This document shows positions 24,486-33,936 of a DNA stretch of 64,000 nt, piece after piece; the first letter of the stretch is position 1; every line of letters begins with the position of its first letter. Under the pieces are notes generated by a model. The model had not been told where the DNA came from. It was given only the letters and a program-made list of their open reading frames with translations, and made no database searches. The stretch is from positions 1 to 64,000 of the forward strand of contig JAIMBB010000001.1 of the NCBI GenBank assembly GCA_023511655.1. The letters are read 5' to 3'. The translations under genes were made by a program, and so were the position numbers. Source of the stretch: Anaerolineae bacterium (GTDB lineage Bacteria; Chloroflexota; Anaerolineae; J036; Brachytrichaceae).

Positions 24486-26045
24486 ATGAACGCAAACGAC
24501 CGAGACACTGCCGAAGGCATCTTGTTCACTGACCAGTATCAGTTGACCATGGCGCAGTTGTACTTCCGCGCCGGCATCCACGAACAACGCGCCCAATTCG
24601 ACCACTTCTTCCGCAGCTATCCCGACTACGGCAAGCATCAGGCCGGCTACTGCGTGAACGCCGGGCTGGGCACGTTGCTGGATTGGATGCGCCGCGCCCA
24701 CTTTCGCGATGAAGACCTGGCCTATCTGAAGGCGCAAAAGACGCGCGCCGGCCGGCCGCTGTTCGGTGACGACTTCTTGACTTGGCTGAAGCGCTATGGG
24801 GGATTCGACGCCATCACCATGCGCGCCGTGCCGGAGGGCCACGTGGTGCATCCATACGCGCCGCTCACGGTGATTGAAGGGCCATTGGCCAACGCGCAAC
24901 TTCTCGAGAGCGCCTTGCTCAACCAGCTCAACTTCCAGATCCTGATCGCCACCAAGGCCGCGCGCATCCGCGAGAGCAGCCAGGGGCGAACAGTGCTGGA
25001 GTTCGGGATGCGACGCGCGCAGGACAAGGGGGCGAACGCCGGCACGCGCGCAGCGTTGATCGGCGGTGCCGACTTCTCTTCGAATGCCGGCATGTCGCAC
25101 GTGTTGGGCTTCCCGCCCAAGGGCACCCACGCCCACAGCATGGTGCAGGCCTTCATCGCTATGGGCGGCAGCGAGCTGGATGCCTTTCGCGCCTACGCCG
25201 AGGTCTACCCGGACGATTGCCTGCTCTTGGTGGATACGATCAACACGCTGGAGAGCGGCCTGCCGAACGCGATCAAGGTGTTCGAGGAGCTACGGCGCAA
25301 GGGACACAAGCCCACCGGCGTGCGTCTCGACTCCGGTGACCTCGCCTACCTGAGCATTCAGGCGGCGAAGATGCTGGACGCAGCCGGCTTTCCGGAAACA
25401 TCCATCGTGCTCTCCAATCAGCTCGACGAGCTGGTAATGTGGCAGATCGCCGCCCAGATCCGCGACGAAGCGCCGCGTTACGGGGTAGACCCGGAGAACG
25501 TGATCAGACGGCTGGTCTACGGCGTTGGCACCAACCTGATCACATCGCACGGCGACCCGGCTCTGGATGGGGTGTACAAACTGGTCTCGCTCGAACGCAA
25601 TGGGGTATGGGTGCCGGCGATCAAGATTTCCGAGACGCCGGCCAAGACGCTAAACCCCGGCAACAAGACGGTATGGCGACTGTACGATCAGCGCGGTCTG
25701 GCTACGGCCGATTTGTTGTGCCTGGGGGAAGAGGATCCGCGGCAGCTCGAGTGGCTCATCCTGCGCCATCCGACCGACCACACCAAGTTCCGCAGCCTGC
25801 GGCAGAACGAAATCTCGAGCTTCGAGCCGTTGCTGGTTGAGGTGTTGCGCGAAGGCCAACTGGTCTACGAACTTCCGACGATCGAGCACATGCGCGCCGT
25901 GAGGCAACGGGACATCGAGCGGCTGGATGCTGGCGTGCGCCGCCTCATCAATCCACACACTTACCACGTTTCGCTCAGCCAGAAGCTGTGGGACCTGAAG
26001 CAGAAGCTGATTGAAGAGGCACAGGCTCAACACGCCATCCGATGA
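24486..26045 (+). CDS. pncB: Nicotinate phosphoribosyltransferase
   Basis: 519 residues; NAD salvage enzyme forming nicotinate mononucleotide from nicotinate and PRPP in the cytoplasm. The N-terminus [15 protein letters not shown] is a strong family signature. The active-site His region is [28 protein letters not shown] and [22 protein letters not shown] are the phosphate-binding segments. The ATG at 24486 is preferred over an in-frame start 19 codons upstream because family homology begins here. It stands as a single gene, facing a phosphoribosyltransferase gene; both use or make PRPP-linked compounds, but no operon links them. Confidence 0.95.
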   Translation: MNANDRDTAEGILFTDQYQLTMAQLYFRAGIHEQRAQFDHFFRSYPDYGKHQAGYCVNAGLGTLLDWMRRAHFRDEDLAYLKAQKTRAGRPLFGDDFLTWLKRYGGFDAITMRAVPEGHVVHPYAPLTVIEGPLANAQLLESALLNQLNFQILIATKAARIRESSQGRTVLEFGMRRAQDKGANAGTRAALIGGADFSSNAGMSHVLGFPPKGTHAHSMVQAFIAMGGSELDAFRAYAEVYPDDCLLLVDTINTLESGLPNAIKVFEELRRKGHKPTGVRLDSGDLAYLSIQAAKMLDAAGFPETSIVLSNQLDELVMWQIAAQIRDEAPRYGVDPENVIRRLVYGVGTNLITSHGDPALDGVYKLVSLERNGVWVPAIKISETPAKTLNPGNKTVWRLYDQRGLATADLLCLGEEDPRQLEWLILRHPTDHTKFRSLRQNEISSFEPLLVEVLREGQLVYELPTIEHMRAVRQRDIERLDAGVRRLINPHTYHVSLSQKLWDLKQKLIEEAQAQHAIR

Positions 26046-26073
26046 ATGCTGCGCCACTGAATGATGCGCCACG

Positions 26074-26754
26074 TCATCCGTGCATAGGGACCGATTGTCC
26101 TGCGGCGTTCGAGTTTGTGTAAGCGCGTTGGAGATAGGCGATCACTTCGGCATCCTTCAACTGCGCGAAATCCTCATACCACGCGCCGATGCCCATCAGC
26201 AGGTCGGGCGTGAGCAGACAGATCAATTCGTCCGCTTCATCCTGGAGCGCCTCCAGCGCTTGCGGCGCGCCGACCGGCACAGCAACGCTCACCCGCGCCG
26301 GCCGGTGGGCGCGGACGGCGCGAATGGCCGCGCGCATCGTCGCGCCGGTGGCGATTCCATCGTCCACCAGGATCACCACACGCCCCTCCAGGTTCGGGAA
26401 GGGACGATCGCCGCGGAAGACGCGCTCGCGCTGGTTCAGCTCGGCCAACTCGCGAGCAGTGACGCGCTCGACGTCTTCATCGGTTAAGCCCAGTTCGGCG
26501 ATCAGCTCATGAGAGAGCACGCGCACGCCACCGGAAGCAATCGCGCCCATGGCCAGCTCTTCCTCGCCCGGCACGCCCAACTTGCGCACGACGAAAACGT
26601 CCATCGGCGCCTTCAGCGCGCGAGCGATCTCATAAGCCACGGGGACGCCACCGCGCGGCAGGGCCAGCACCACGACGTCGTCGCGTCCGGCGTAGCGTTG
26701 CAAGCGTCGGGCCAGCAGCCGCCCGGCCTGAGAACGATCTCGAAAGCGTAGCAT
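26074..26754 (-). CDS. Phosphoribosyltransferase-family protein
   Basis: 226 residues of the type I PRTase fold. The PRPP-binding motif is clear: VVILVDDGIATGATMRAAIR, with the two acidic residues and the ATGAT loop. The N-terminal DVVVLALPRGGVPVAYEIAR and the flexible region MDVFVVRKLGVPGEEELAMGA are typical of the widespread stand-alone PRTase group often annotated only by family. The base or acceptor is unknown. The gene runs against nicotinate phosphoribosyltransferase, its stop 28 bp from that gene's stop. Confidence 0.88.
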   Translation of the reverse strand: MLRFRDRSQAGRLLARRLQRYAGRDDVVVLALPRGGVPVAYEIARALKAPMDVFVVRKLGVPGEEELAMGAIASGGVRVLSHELIAELGLTDEDVERVTARELAELNQRERVFRGDRPFPNLEGRVVILVDDGIATGATMRAAIRAVRAHRPARVSVAVPVGAPQALEALQDEADELICLLTPDLLMGIGAWYEDFAQLKDAEVIAYLQRAYTNSNAAGQSVPMHG

Positions 26755-27046
26755 AGTCGCCCTCCCTCATCCATCATACCGGCGAGTCACTCACTCGCAC
26801 AACCACAGGGATGGCGTTAGACACCTATCACCCCGGCCACAGCGTCTCTTTCGCGTCGGCTAGGGAGATAATCGTTCTTTAAGGTTAGACCACCATAAGA
26901 TCGCAGGCTTATCGGCGCGAACTTCTCTCTGCGCGTCCTGCGGCGGGTCCTCGTTCAGAGCAACACTTGCCGGCGCCTTTCGGTAGTCAATTCACCCTGC
27001 GCAGGCCATCCGCCGCTCCGCCCATTGCCATCTGCCTTGGAGTGAG

Positions 27047-27075
27047 TTGACAAGCAACATACCATTGCATAGCAT
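27047..27075 (+). promoter_or_regulatory. Sigma70-type promoter of the LacI-regulated sugar operon
   Basis: TTGACA at 27047-27052, a 17-bp spacer, then TAGCAT at 27070-27075. The expected start near 27082 falls inside the operator palindrome. The upstream part of the 359-bp gap (26755-27046) shows no gene. Confidence 0.65.
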
Positions 27076-27078
27076 ATA

Positions 27079-27106
27079 GAGCAACCGTTTGCGCAAACGG
27101 TTGCTC
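27079..27106. promoter_or_regulatory. 28-bp palindromic LacI-family operator
   Basis: A perfect palindrome with half-site GAGCAACCGTTTGC, centred on GC|GC with the internal NNCGTTTGCGCAAACGNN layout typical of LacI/PurR-type operators. It overlaps the predicted transcription start and ends 7 bp before the regulator ATG, so the regulator should repress its own transcription and, if co-transcribed, the operon. Confidence 0.8.
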
Positions 27107-27113
27107 ACAGCCC

Positions 27114-28115
27114 ATGGTGACCATAAGAGATGTTGCAGATCTGGCTCAGGTTTCCGCGACCACTGTGTCGCACGTGATCAATCAGACGCGCCATGTTGAC
27201 CCGGCCACACGACGGCGTGTAACAGAGGCGATCGCGGAGCTCGGTTACCGGCCCAACATGCTGGCGCGCAGCCTGAGGCGACGCGAGACGCGCACGATCG
27301 GCCTGATCGTCCCCGACAATTCCAACCCTTACTTCGCCGAACTCGCGCGGGCGGTCGAAGATGCCGGCTTCGCCAAGGGCTACAGCGTGATCCTATGCAA
27401 CTCCGACATGTCAGAGGTCAAAGAGGCCGCATACATCGAAGCGCTGGTCTCGAAACAGGTAGATGGCATCATCTTGATCTCGGCTGCCAACCGACGCGAG
27501 AAGTTCAATGAGATCATCCAGGCTGGCGTCCCCGTGGTCACCGTTGCGCGCGAGCTGAGCGATTTGCCGATTGATCAGATCGTGACCGACAACGAGCAAG
27601 GGGGCTATCTGGTTGGCCGCCACCTGATCGAGCTGGGCCATCGTCGGATTGGATGCATCGCCGGCCCACGGGATGAAACGCCCAGCGCTGATCGCATCGT
27701 GGGGTTGCGCAGAGCACTGCACGAAGCCGGCGTTGATCTACCCGCAGGACTTGTCATCCGTGGGGATTTCACCTACGAAAGCGGGCACCGCGTCATGGCC
27801 GAATTACTGCTGCGCAGTCCCGATCTCACCGCCGTGTTTGCAGCAAACGATCGGATGGCAATCGGCGCGATGAATTACCTGTGGCAAACCGGGCGCCGCA
27901 TCCCGGACGACATCTCGATCATCGGATTCGACGACATACCGGTCGCGACGATGACTTGCCCACCGCTCACCACGATCGCTCCTCCCAAAGCGGACTTTGC
28001 ACGCGTGAGCGTGTCGCTTTTGATCGAGCGCATCACCGACGCGCGCAGGGAACCTGTGCGCGTCATCCTGCCCACCCGCCTGGTCGTGCGCGAGAGCTGC
28101 AGGGCAATCGTCTGA
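27114..28115 (+). CDS. LacI-family transcriptional regulator
   Basis: 333 residues. The N-terminal helix-turn-helix and hinge are canonical: VTIRDVADLAQVSATTVSHV, then ATRRRVTEAIAELGYRPNMLARSLR. Residues about 60-333 form the sugar-binding domain (TIGLIVPDNSNPYFAELARA, VDGIILISAA, AVFAANDRMAIGAM, ISIIGFDDIPVATMTCPPLTTI). The protein binds the palindrome just upstream of its own start and is released by an unknown sugar. The binding-protein, permease, hydrolase and dehydrogenase genes follow on the same strand, so it most likely controls that operon. The start has little room for a ribosome site because the operator fills the leader. Confidence 0.93.
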   Translation: MVTIRDVADLAQVSATTVSHVINQTRHVDPATRRRVTEAIAELGYRPNMLARSLRRRETRTIGLIVPDNSNPYFAELARAVEDAGFAKGYSVILCNSDMSEVKEAAYIEALVSKQVDGIILISAANRREKFNEIIQAGVPVVTVARELSDLPIDQIVTDNEQGGYLVGRHLIELGHRRIGCIAGPRDETPSADRIVGLRRALHEAGVDLPAGLVIRGDFTYESGHRVMAELLLRSPDLTAVFAANDRMAIGAMNYLWQTGRRIPDDISIIGFDDIPVATMTCPPLTTIAPPKADFARVSVSLLIERITDARREPVRVILPTRLVVRESCRAIV

Positions 28116-28202
28116 CGAAGTTTGTCTTAGCCGCGAGGGCCCGAACCAGGTGCCCAGCGCGGTCTTCACAACCACATAGTTTTGGCAGCCAGGAGGCAGA
28201 AA

Positions 28203-29540
28203 GTGAAAGACAAATCTGTAACCCGAATTTCAAGGCGTCAGCTTCTCAAGGCCGCTGGGCTGGCGGCAGGCAGTCTGAGCATCAGCGCCGGCCTCGGCGC
28301 ATGCGCCCCGCCGCCGGCGGCTGCACCCCAACAGCCAGCTCCACCGGCACAACCATCTCCCACCGAGGCTCCGGCCAGCGGCACCGTATCCAAGACCCTC
28401 TTGCTCGCTATTCAGGGCTTCGCCCACGAGGCGATGAAACCGGTGTTGGCCAAGTGGGAAGAGAAAACCGGTCACAAGGTCACGCTCGAGAGTGGGCCGG
28501 TCACCGGCAACGAGATGATCACCAAATATGCCCCGGCGTTTCAATCCGGCGTCAGTCCGGTAGACGTGATGAGCGACGCAGACGACTCCGGCCCCTCGTT
28601 CTACCGCGCCGGCTGGATGGAACCGCTCGACGAAGCCATCCCGCAAGAGACCTGGGACGACTTCCCCGAATCGTTCAAGCAGCAGATCGAGGTATGGCAC
28701 AGCTTCGACGGCAAGCGCTACCGCGTGCCGCACGAGTTTGCTATCGGCTACACCTTCTATCGCAAGGATTGGTTCGATGAGCGGAAGATCGAACCACCCA
28801 AGACCTGGGACGAGGTGGTGACGATCGGCAAAGAGTTCACCAACCCGCCGGTGTTCGGCACGATGGAGGCGCTGATCAAACCCGCGCTGGCGTTCGTCTA
28901 CATCGCCTACCTCACCGCGCAGAGTGGTGGCAACCCGTTCGCGTTCGACGACGCAACCGCGCAGGCGTTTCAGTTTGCCTACGACCTGATCCACACCCAC
29001 AAGATCATGCCAGAGACTACGCTGGCGATGGACTACACGCAACAAAACGAGGAATATATGAAGGACCACGTCGCCTTCATGCGTCAATGGCCGTTCTTCT
29101 GGGATGTGGCGCGCGGGAACAAGGGCTGGTATCAGGAAGGCAAAGCCGAGATCACGTTGCCGCCAGCCGGTCCTGCCGGGGCCAAGTCGTGGTGGGGCGG
29201 CTGGGGCTTCTCCGTGCCGAAATTCGCGCCCAACAAAGCCGAGGCACTTGACCTGATCGCATTCATCACCAACAACGAGAACGCCCCGATCCTCGCCAAG
29301 GGCCAGAGTTGGTTCGTCATGCCGCGCAAGTCCATCATGGCGGTGATGGGCAACGAGGGACTCGCCGTCCATATGCAGCGATACGCCGAAGCCAATGTTC
29401 CCTCTCCGCGGCCATTCCATCCCAAGGTCGCCGAAGCCCAGTCGGTGGTAGACGACGTTGCCGCCCTGTATCTCACCAAACAAATCTCGCTTTCCGAAGC
29501 GATGACGCAAGGCAAGGAACGCATCGCAGCGCTGGGATAG
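28203..29540 (+). CDS. CUT1 sugar ABC transporter substrate-binding lipoprotein (family 1)
   Basis: 445 residues. The GTG at 28203 has a perfect AGGAGG (28191-28196) 6 nt upstream. The leader has a twin-arginine motif ISRRQLLKAAGL and ends in a lipobox (GLGAC), so it is a Tat-exported lipoprotein; a Pro/Ala-rich linker follows. The family 1 fold is supported by KPVLAKWEEKTGHKVTLESG, YRVPHEFAIGYTFYRKDWF, PPKTWDEVVTIG and AFMRQWPFFWDVARG. It captures a sugar or oligosaccharide outside the membrane for the two permeases downstream. It lies 87 bp after the LacI gene. No ATPase gene is present in this operon. Confidence 0.93.
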   Translation: MKDKSVTRISRRQLLKAAGLAAGSLSISAGLGACAPPPAAAPQQPAPPAQPSPTEAPASGTVSKTLLLAIQGFAHEAMKPVLAKWEEKTGHKVTLESGPVTGNEMITKYAPAFQSGVSPVDVMSDADDSGPSFYRAGWMEPLDEAIPQETWDDFPESFKQQIEVWHSFDGKRYRVPHEFAIGYTFYRKDWFDERKIEPPKTWDEVVTIGKEFTNPPVFGTMEALIKPALAFVYIAYLTAQSGGNPFAFDDATAQAFQFAYDLIHTHKIMPETTLAMDYTQQNEEYMKDHVAFMRQWPFFWDVARGNKGWYQEGKAEITLPPAGPAGAKSWWGGWGFSVPKFAPNKAEALDLIAFITNNENAPILAKGQSWFVMPRKSIMAVMGNEGLAVHMQRYAEANVPSPRPFHPKVAEAQSVVDDVAALYLTKQISLSEAMTQGKERIAALG

Positions 29541-29556
29541 TCCTTTCCTCTTAATC

Positions 29557-29622
29557 GGGCGCCGGGCCTTCGCTCAGCGGCGCGGCTGAGTCGCGTCCTC
29601 CGGCACAAGGTCCCGGCGCCCG
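29557..29622 (+). promoter_or_regulatory. Intercistronic hairpin between binding protein and permease
   Basis: Perfect 11-bp arms CGGGCGCCGGG (29557-29567) and CCCGGCGCCCG (29612-29622). A nested inverted repeat (CTCAG/CTGAG) lies in the loop. It is GC-rich without a U-tract and lies between the binding-protein stop and the first permease start. Confidence 0.7.
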
Positions 29623-29636
29623 TTACCGGCATCCGA

Positions 29637-30578
29637 ATGACACAATCTCCCACCACGGCGTTAGCGCCTGCACCCGCGCGAGCCTCGCGCTTTCGCCTGA
29701 CGCAACGCGCGAAGCGCAACGCCATTCTCATTTGCCTGCTATTGCTGCCGGCGGTGGCATTGCGTCTGTTCACGGCCGTCTACCCTTTCTTCAACACCAT
29801 CTGGTTGAGCTTTCACGATTGGAATCCCGCCTTCCCACCTCAGCAGTTCGTCGGCTTGAAGAACTTTCAAGCCTTGACCAGGGATACCGCCGTCACCAGC
29901 AGCGTCAGCTTCACTGTTTTGTTCGTTTTGGTCTCAACCATGCTGGAAATCGTGCTGGGGTTGGTCATCGCGCTCATCCTTAACCGGGCGTTCTTCGGGC
30001 GCGGCGCCGTGCGCGCGATCAACCTCATCCCATGGGCTATCCCCATGGTCGTCGCCGCGGTCGGCTTTCGCTGGATGTATGACACACAATACGGCATCAT
30101 CAACGACCTGCTCCACCGAACGATCGGGGTAAAAGTGCCCTGGCTGGTGGATTTCTGGGGCGCACGCGCGGCGGTCATCGCCACGAACGTCTGGAAATCC
30201 ACGCCGTTCGTGGGCTTGGTGTTGCTCGCAGCATTGCAGGGAGTGCCCCACGACTTGTACGAAGCCGGCAAGGTGGACGGCACCAACCGCGTTTCGGCTT
30301 TCTTCTACATCACCCTGCCGCTCATCATGCCACAGGTGGTCACCATCGGCCTGTTCATGGTGGTCTGGCAGCTCGCCGCATTTGACTTGGTCTTTGCCAT
30401 GACGGGCGGCGGGCCGGGCTTTGCCACGCAGGTGCTGGCCTATCGCATCTACCAGGTAGCGTTCACCGCGCTGAATTTCGGCTATGCCTCGGCGATCAGC
30501 ATGGTGCTGTTCGTCGTTGTGGGCATCGCCAGCGTGATCGGCCTGGCGCTGTTCCGCAAGGTGGAGGTGTCGCTATGA
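29637..30578 (+). CDS. CUT1 sugar ABC transporter permease (MalF/UgpA-like)
   Basis: 313-residue inner-membrane permease with about six hydrophobic helices, beginning AILICLLLLPAVALRLFTAVYP. The EAA cytoplasmic loop that contacts the ATPase is clear: DLYEAGKVDGTNRVSAFFYI, followed by TLPLIMPQVV. FAMTGGGPGFATQVLAYRIY near the end is a family signature. A basic, Ala/Pro-rich N-terminus of about 30 residues precedes the first helix. It overlaps the next permease gene by 4 bp (ATGA). It forms one half of the membrane channel for the sugar caught by the upstream lipoprotein. Confidence 0.93.
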   Translation: MTQSPTTALAPAPARASRFRLTQRAKRNAILICLLLLPAVALRLFTAVYPFFNTIWLSFHDWNPAFPPQQFVGLKNFQALTRDTAVTSSVSFTVLFVLVSTMLEIVLGLVIALILNRAFFGRGAVRAINLIPWAIPMVVAAVGFRWMYDTQYGIINDLLHRTIGVKVPWLVDFWGARAAVIATNVWKSTPFVGLVLLAALQGVPHDLYEAGKVDGTNRVSAFFYITLPLIMPQVVTIGLFMVVWQLAAFDLVFAMTGGGPGFATQVLAYRIYQVAFTALNFGYASAISMVLFVVVGIASVIGLALFRKVEVSL

Positions 30579-31423
30579 GCGTGCGCGTCATCCGATGGGC
30601 CGATCGCCTCATGCTGACGGCGTTGGTGTTCCTCTTTCTGTTTGTCGTGCTCTTTCCGTTCTACTGGATCATGTTGTCGTCGTTCACGCCCAAGTACGAG
30701 CTGTTCACCATCCCACCGCGCTACTGGTTCAGCACCTTCACCCTGGAGAACTACCAGACGCTCGCCAACAACATCCCGCTCGTACGCTACTTCATCAATT
30801 CGCTGCTGTTTGCCGCCGGCTCGAGCCTGGTCTCGGTTGCAACAGCGTTCCTGGCCAGCTACGCGTTGGCGCGCATTCAGTTTCGCGGAGCAAACGTGAT
30901 CTTCATAGCCTTTGTCATGTCCATCGCGCTGCCCCAGGTGGGCGGGCTGGTGCCGCTGTTCGAGTCGTTCAAGGCGACAAACCTGATCAACACCTACCAC
31001 GGGTTGGTCATCCTGATGTCATCGCTGGTGTTGCCATTCACGATCTGGATCCTGGTGCCGTTCCTGCGCCAGATCCCCTACGAGATCGAGGAAGCTGCGA
31101 TCATAGACGGCGCACGTTTGCCCCAATTGTTCTGGTTCATTACGCTGCCGATCATGCGCCCCGCGCTGGCAACGATGCTCATCATCAACTTCATCATCGC
31201 CTGGAATGAGCTCATTTACCCGCTGGTGTTCGCCACCAGTGGGCTGAACAAAACGCTGAGCGTTGGCCTGGTCGAGCTGGCCGTGCAGCCGACCGCCGGG
31301 GGTGGCCGACCGTGGGACCTGCTCAGCGCAATGAGCATGGTGATGATCGTTCCAATCCTGTTGCTGGTGCTGTTCTTCCAGCGAATGATCGTGAGCGGAC
31401 TGACGCGCGGCGCGGTCAAGTGA
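30575..31423 (+). CDS. CUT1 sugar ABC transporter permease (MalG/UgpE-like)
   Basis: 282-residue second permease. Six membrane helices are visible, the first being LMLTALVFLFLFVVLFPFYW. LENYQTLANNIPLVRYFINS precedes helix 2, and the EAA loop is IPYEIEEAAIIDGARLPQLF, then ITLPIMRPALATM. The end GLTRGAVK is typical for MalG-type proteins. Its start overlaps the stop of the first permease, and the hydrolase gene follows, perhaps directly coupled through a GTGA overlap at 31420. Partners are the lipoprotein at 28203, the permease at 29637 and, by inference, the ATPase at 35922. Confidence 0.93.
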   Translation: MSVRVIRWADRLMLTALVFLFLFVVLFPFYWIMLSSFTPKYELFTIPPRYWFSTFTLENYQTLANNIPLVRYFINSLLFAAGSSLVSVATAFLASYALARIQFRGANVIFIAFVMSIALPQVGGLVPLFESFKATNLINTYHGLVILMSSLVLPFTIWILVPFLRQIPYEIEEAAIIDGARLPQLFWFITLPIMRPALATMLIINFIIAWNELIYPLVFATSGLNKTLSVGLVELAVQPTAGGGRPWDLLSAMSMVMIVPILLLVLFFQRMIVSGLTRGAVK

Positions 31424-31458
31424 CCGCTTCAGTCACCATCTCCTCCTCAGCAGGCCAC

Positions 31459-33924
31459 ATGCGTATCCCGTTGTATTACACCTTCGGCAACCACATGCAC
31501 TGGGTGGATATGGAATGGCTGTGGGGCTACGACGTTCTCCCCGGCTCCATCCGCGACATGCTGCGCCTGTGCCGCGAAACCGGCGTCAAGGGCAACGTGA
31601 ACTTCGATGCGATCGGCTATGAAAAGTTAGCAGCAGAAGCGCCCGATGCCCTGGACGAGCTGCGCACCGCCGTCCGGCGAGGACAAATCGAGGTAGTGGG
31701 AGCCTCATACGGGCAGCCCTACGGCCTGTTTCACGGAGGGGAATCGAACATCCGCCAGCGTGTCTTTGGGGTGCGCGCAGTGACTCGCCTGTTCGGCGTC
31801 CGGCCGCGTACATTCTGGGAAGAGGAATTCGATTTCTTCCCACAACTGCCGCAAATTCTATGCGGCGTCGGCTATGAGTATGCTGCCCTTTTCTTCCAAT
31901 GGACGTGGCACACACCAGTAATGCCGATGGAGGATGCCCCGGCGATCTGGTGGGAGGGGATGGACGGTAGCCGGCTGCTCACCGCCCCTCGCGGCGCACT
32001 GAATCTACATCAGTGGCCGGAAGACTTTGAGGGTCTGCTGGACAGTCCGAAGTTGCGCGACATGACGCGGCCGCTCATCCTGCAATGGCTCGAGCTGATG
32101 CCTTCGCCCGATTGGATGTGTCGCTCGGAAGTGCTCCTCCCTGCGCTGCGCACGCTGCTCACCGATCCTCGATTCGAGATTCGGCCGGTCACCCTTTCGG
32201 AGTTCCTTCAACTGGCGCGCGAGTCTGCTGTGCCACGGCGCTATACCCTGGGCGAGGTCTTTCACGGAATGAGCCTGGGCAAAAACGGCGACCGCATGCG
32301 CCGCCTGAGCCGCGAAGGCGAACACCAATTGCTGGCCGCCGAATCGCTTTCGGCGCTGGTGGGCTTCTTTGGCCGACCCTATCCAAGCTGGGATGTCTAT
32401 CCGATCTGGGAGCTCGAAGAAGCCTGGCGCGAATTGCTCTCCGCGCAACACCACGACAACGACGAATGCGAAGGGTTATGCGGCTTCATCGGTGTGCGTT
32501 CCTACGAACGCAGCCTGGGATTGAGCCAGCACGTGATCAACCGCACGATGCGCTGGCTGGCCGGGCGAATCAGCAGCGCAGTGGTTTACAACCCCCTCGG
32601 CTGGAGCCGTGACGCTGTCATTCGCCATCCGCGCACCGGCCAGAAAATCCTTGTGCGCGATCTCCCTCCCTTCGGCTACCGAGCCCTGGCCGAGGATGTG
32701 CACACCGGTGCCCCGCAGCCCATCGAGCCAAGCGAAACCTCTGAGACGGTCACGCTCAAGCGCGGAGCGCTCTCCGTAACCGTCGCCCGCGCCCGCGGAG
32801 TCATCACGCAGATCACGGCCCAAGCCTTTCCAGAGGGCATCCTTCGCGAGGAAGAGCCACTGGCCGATTTGTTCATGGTGCGCGATGGCAGAGAAGAGCG
32901 ATTCGAAGGGGCCGATGTGAGCCTGAGCGATGAAGAAATCCGCATCCGAAGATGCGGTCGGGATGGCGCCCAGATCAACGTCACAATTGCGCTCGCAGCA
33001 GAGCAGGAGGCAATAGACATCCATTACTCGGCGCGCGCACTTCCCCGCCCGGACGGAGGGATGAACGCGGCGCTGCGCACGCGGCTGGCCGTTCGATTCC
33101 CTCATACGCTCATTCACGATCACCCTTACGGCGTAAGCGAAATCGCCCCTTGCGGAACTCATCTCAAGAAGTACCCATCCGGCGACTGGATGACCTCGCC
33201 CCAGTGGTTCGAGCAAGTGCACAACCCATTCACTGCCCTTCAGTTGATTGACCTGGTGGACGCCGGCTCCCATAGGGACGAACGCGGACTGCTGGTCTTG
33301 CATGATGGCAGTCAGGCATTTCTGCAAGATGACGGCGTCCTCTGCCACATTTTGACGATGTATGACCCATGGGATGAAGACTTCTTCTACGATCAGCTAG
33401 ACGTGCGCGTTCGCCTGGCCCTGCATGGGCGCATGGATCACGCTCGACGCTGGAAGCTGGCCCAGGAATTCGTCCGGCCGGTCTACTGCTTCGCCCCGCA
33501 AGTCGGCCAGGCCCAAACCAGGCCAGGGACTTTCAAGCTGCCGGCTGCGTTTGGCTGTGTGTGGTGCGATGCTGACAATGTCGCCGTCACCGCGTTCTAC
33601 CGAGAGTCAAAGCACGAGACGACGCTGTATCCTTACGTGCTGCGGCTCGTCGAGTTCAACGGCCAAGCAACGAAAGTATGTTTACGTCTGCCCGGCAGGG
33701 TGGCCGAGGCGCGCAAGACCAACCTGCTTGGCGAAACCATGGCCCGGCTCTCCCCAACGCCAACCAAGCCGCCAATAGCCGGCCTGGACGAGTGGAGCGC
33801 TATCACCCTCGAGCTGCGCGCCTATGAAATCGCCACCCTCTACCTCGATCTTGAGCTAGGGCGCAAAGTCAGGCGCGATCTCGATGCGCATCGCAACATT
33901 TGGGCAACAGCACATCGCGTCTAA
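31459..33924 (+). CDS. GH38-like glycoside hydrolase (alpha-mannosidase-type fold)
   Basis: 821 residues if started at the ATG at 31459 (MRIPLYYTFGNHMHWVDMEW); a GTG at 31420 overlapping the permease stop is an alternative 13 codons longer. The N-terminal third looks like the GH38 catalytic domain: RRGQIEVVGASYGQPYGLFH, VRAVTRLFGVRPRTFWEEEF and LPQILCGVGYEYAALFFQWT parallel the mannosidase segments around the nucleophile. The helical linker and C-terminal beta domains follow. The classic HxDPGW and QxDxFGHS motifs are not intact, so the specificity, and even the nucleophile, is uncertain. No signal peptide: it probably trims the oligosaccharide imported by the operon's transporter. Confidence 0.7.
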   Translation: MRIPLYYTFGNHMHWVDMEWLWGYDVLPGSIRDMLRLCRETGVKGNVNFDAIGYEKLAAEAPDALDELRTAVRRGQIEVVGASYGQPYGLFHGGESNIRQRVFGVRAVTRLFGVRPRTFWEEEFDFFPQLPQILCGVGYEYAALFFQWTWHTPVMPMEDAPAIWWEGMDGSRLLTAPRGALNLHQWPEDFEGLLDSPKLRDMTRPLILQWLELMPSPDWMCRSEVLLPALRTLLTDPRFEIRPVTLSEFLQLARESAVPRRYTLGEVFHGMSLGKNGDRMRRLSREGEHQLLAAESLSALVGFFGRPYPSWDVYPIWELEEAWRELLSAQHHDNDECEGLCGFIGVRSYERSLGLSQHVINRTMRWLAGRISSAVVYNPLGWSRDAVIRHPRTGQKILVRDLPPFGYRALAEDVHTGAPQPIEPSETSETVTLKRGALSVTVARARGVITQITAQAFPEGILREEEPLADLFMVRDGREERFEGADVSLSDEEIRIRRCGRDGAQINVTIALAAEQEAIDIHYSARALPRPDGGMNAALRTRLAVRFPHTLIHDHPYGVSEIAPCGTHLKKYPSGDWMTSPQWFEQVHNPFTALQLIDLVDAGSHRDERGLLVLHDGSQAFLQDDGVLCHILTMYDPWDEDFFYDQLDVRVRLALHGRMDHARRWKLAQEFVRPVYCFAPQVGQAQTRPGTFKLPAAFGCVWCDADNVAVTAFYRESKHETTLYPYVLRLVEFNGQATKVCLRLPGRVAEARKTNLLGETMARLSPTPTKPPIAGLDEWSAITLELRAYEIATLYLDLELGRKVRRDLDAHRNIWATAHRV

Positions 33925-33936
33925 ACTCCCGTCGCT

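Noticed and set aside
28230-29510. 426-codon minus-strand frame opposite the CUT1 lipoprotein
   Set aside because: The plus-strand protein has a Tat leader, lipobox and family motifs; the antisense frame has none.
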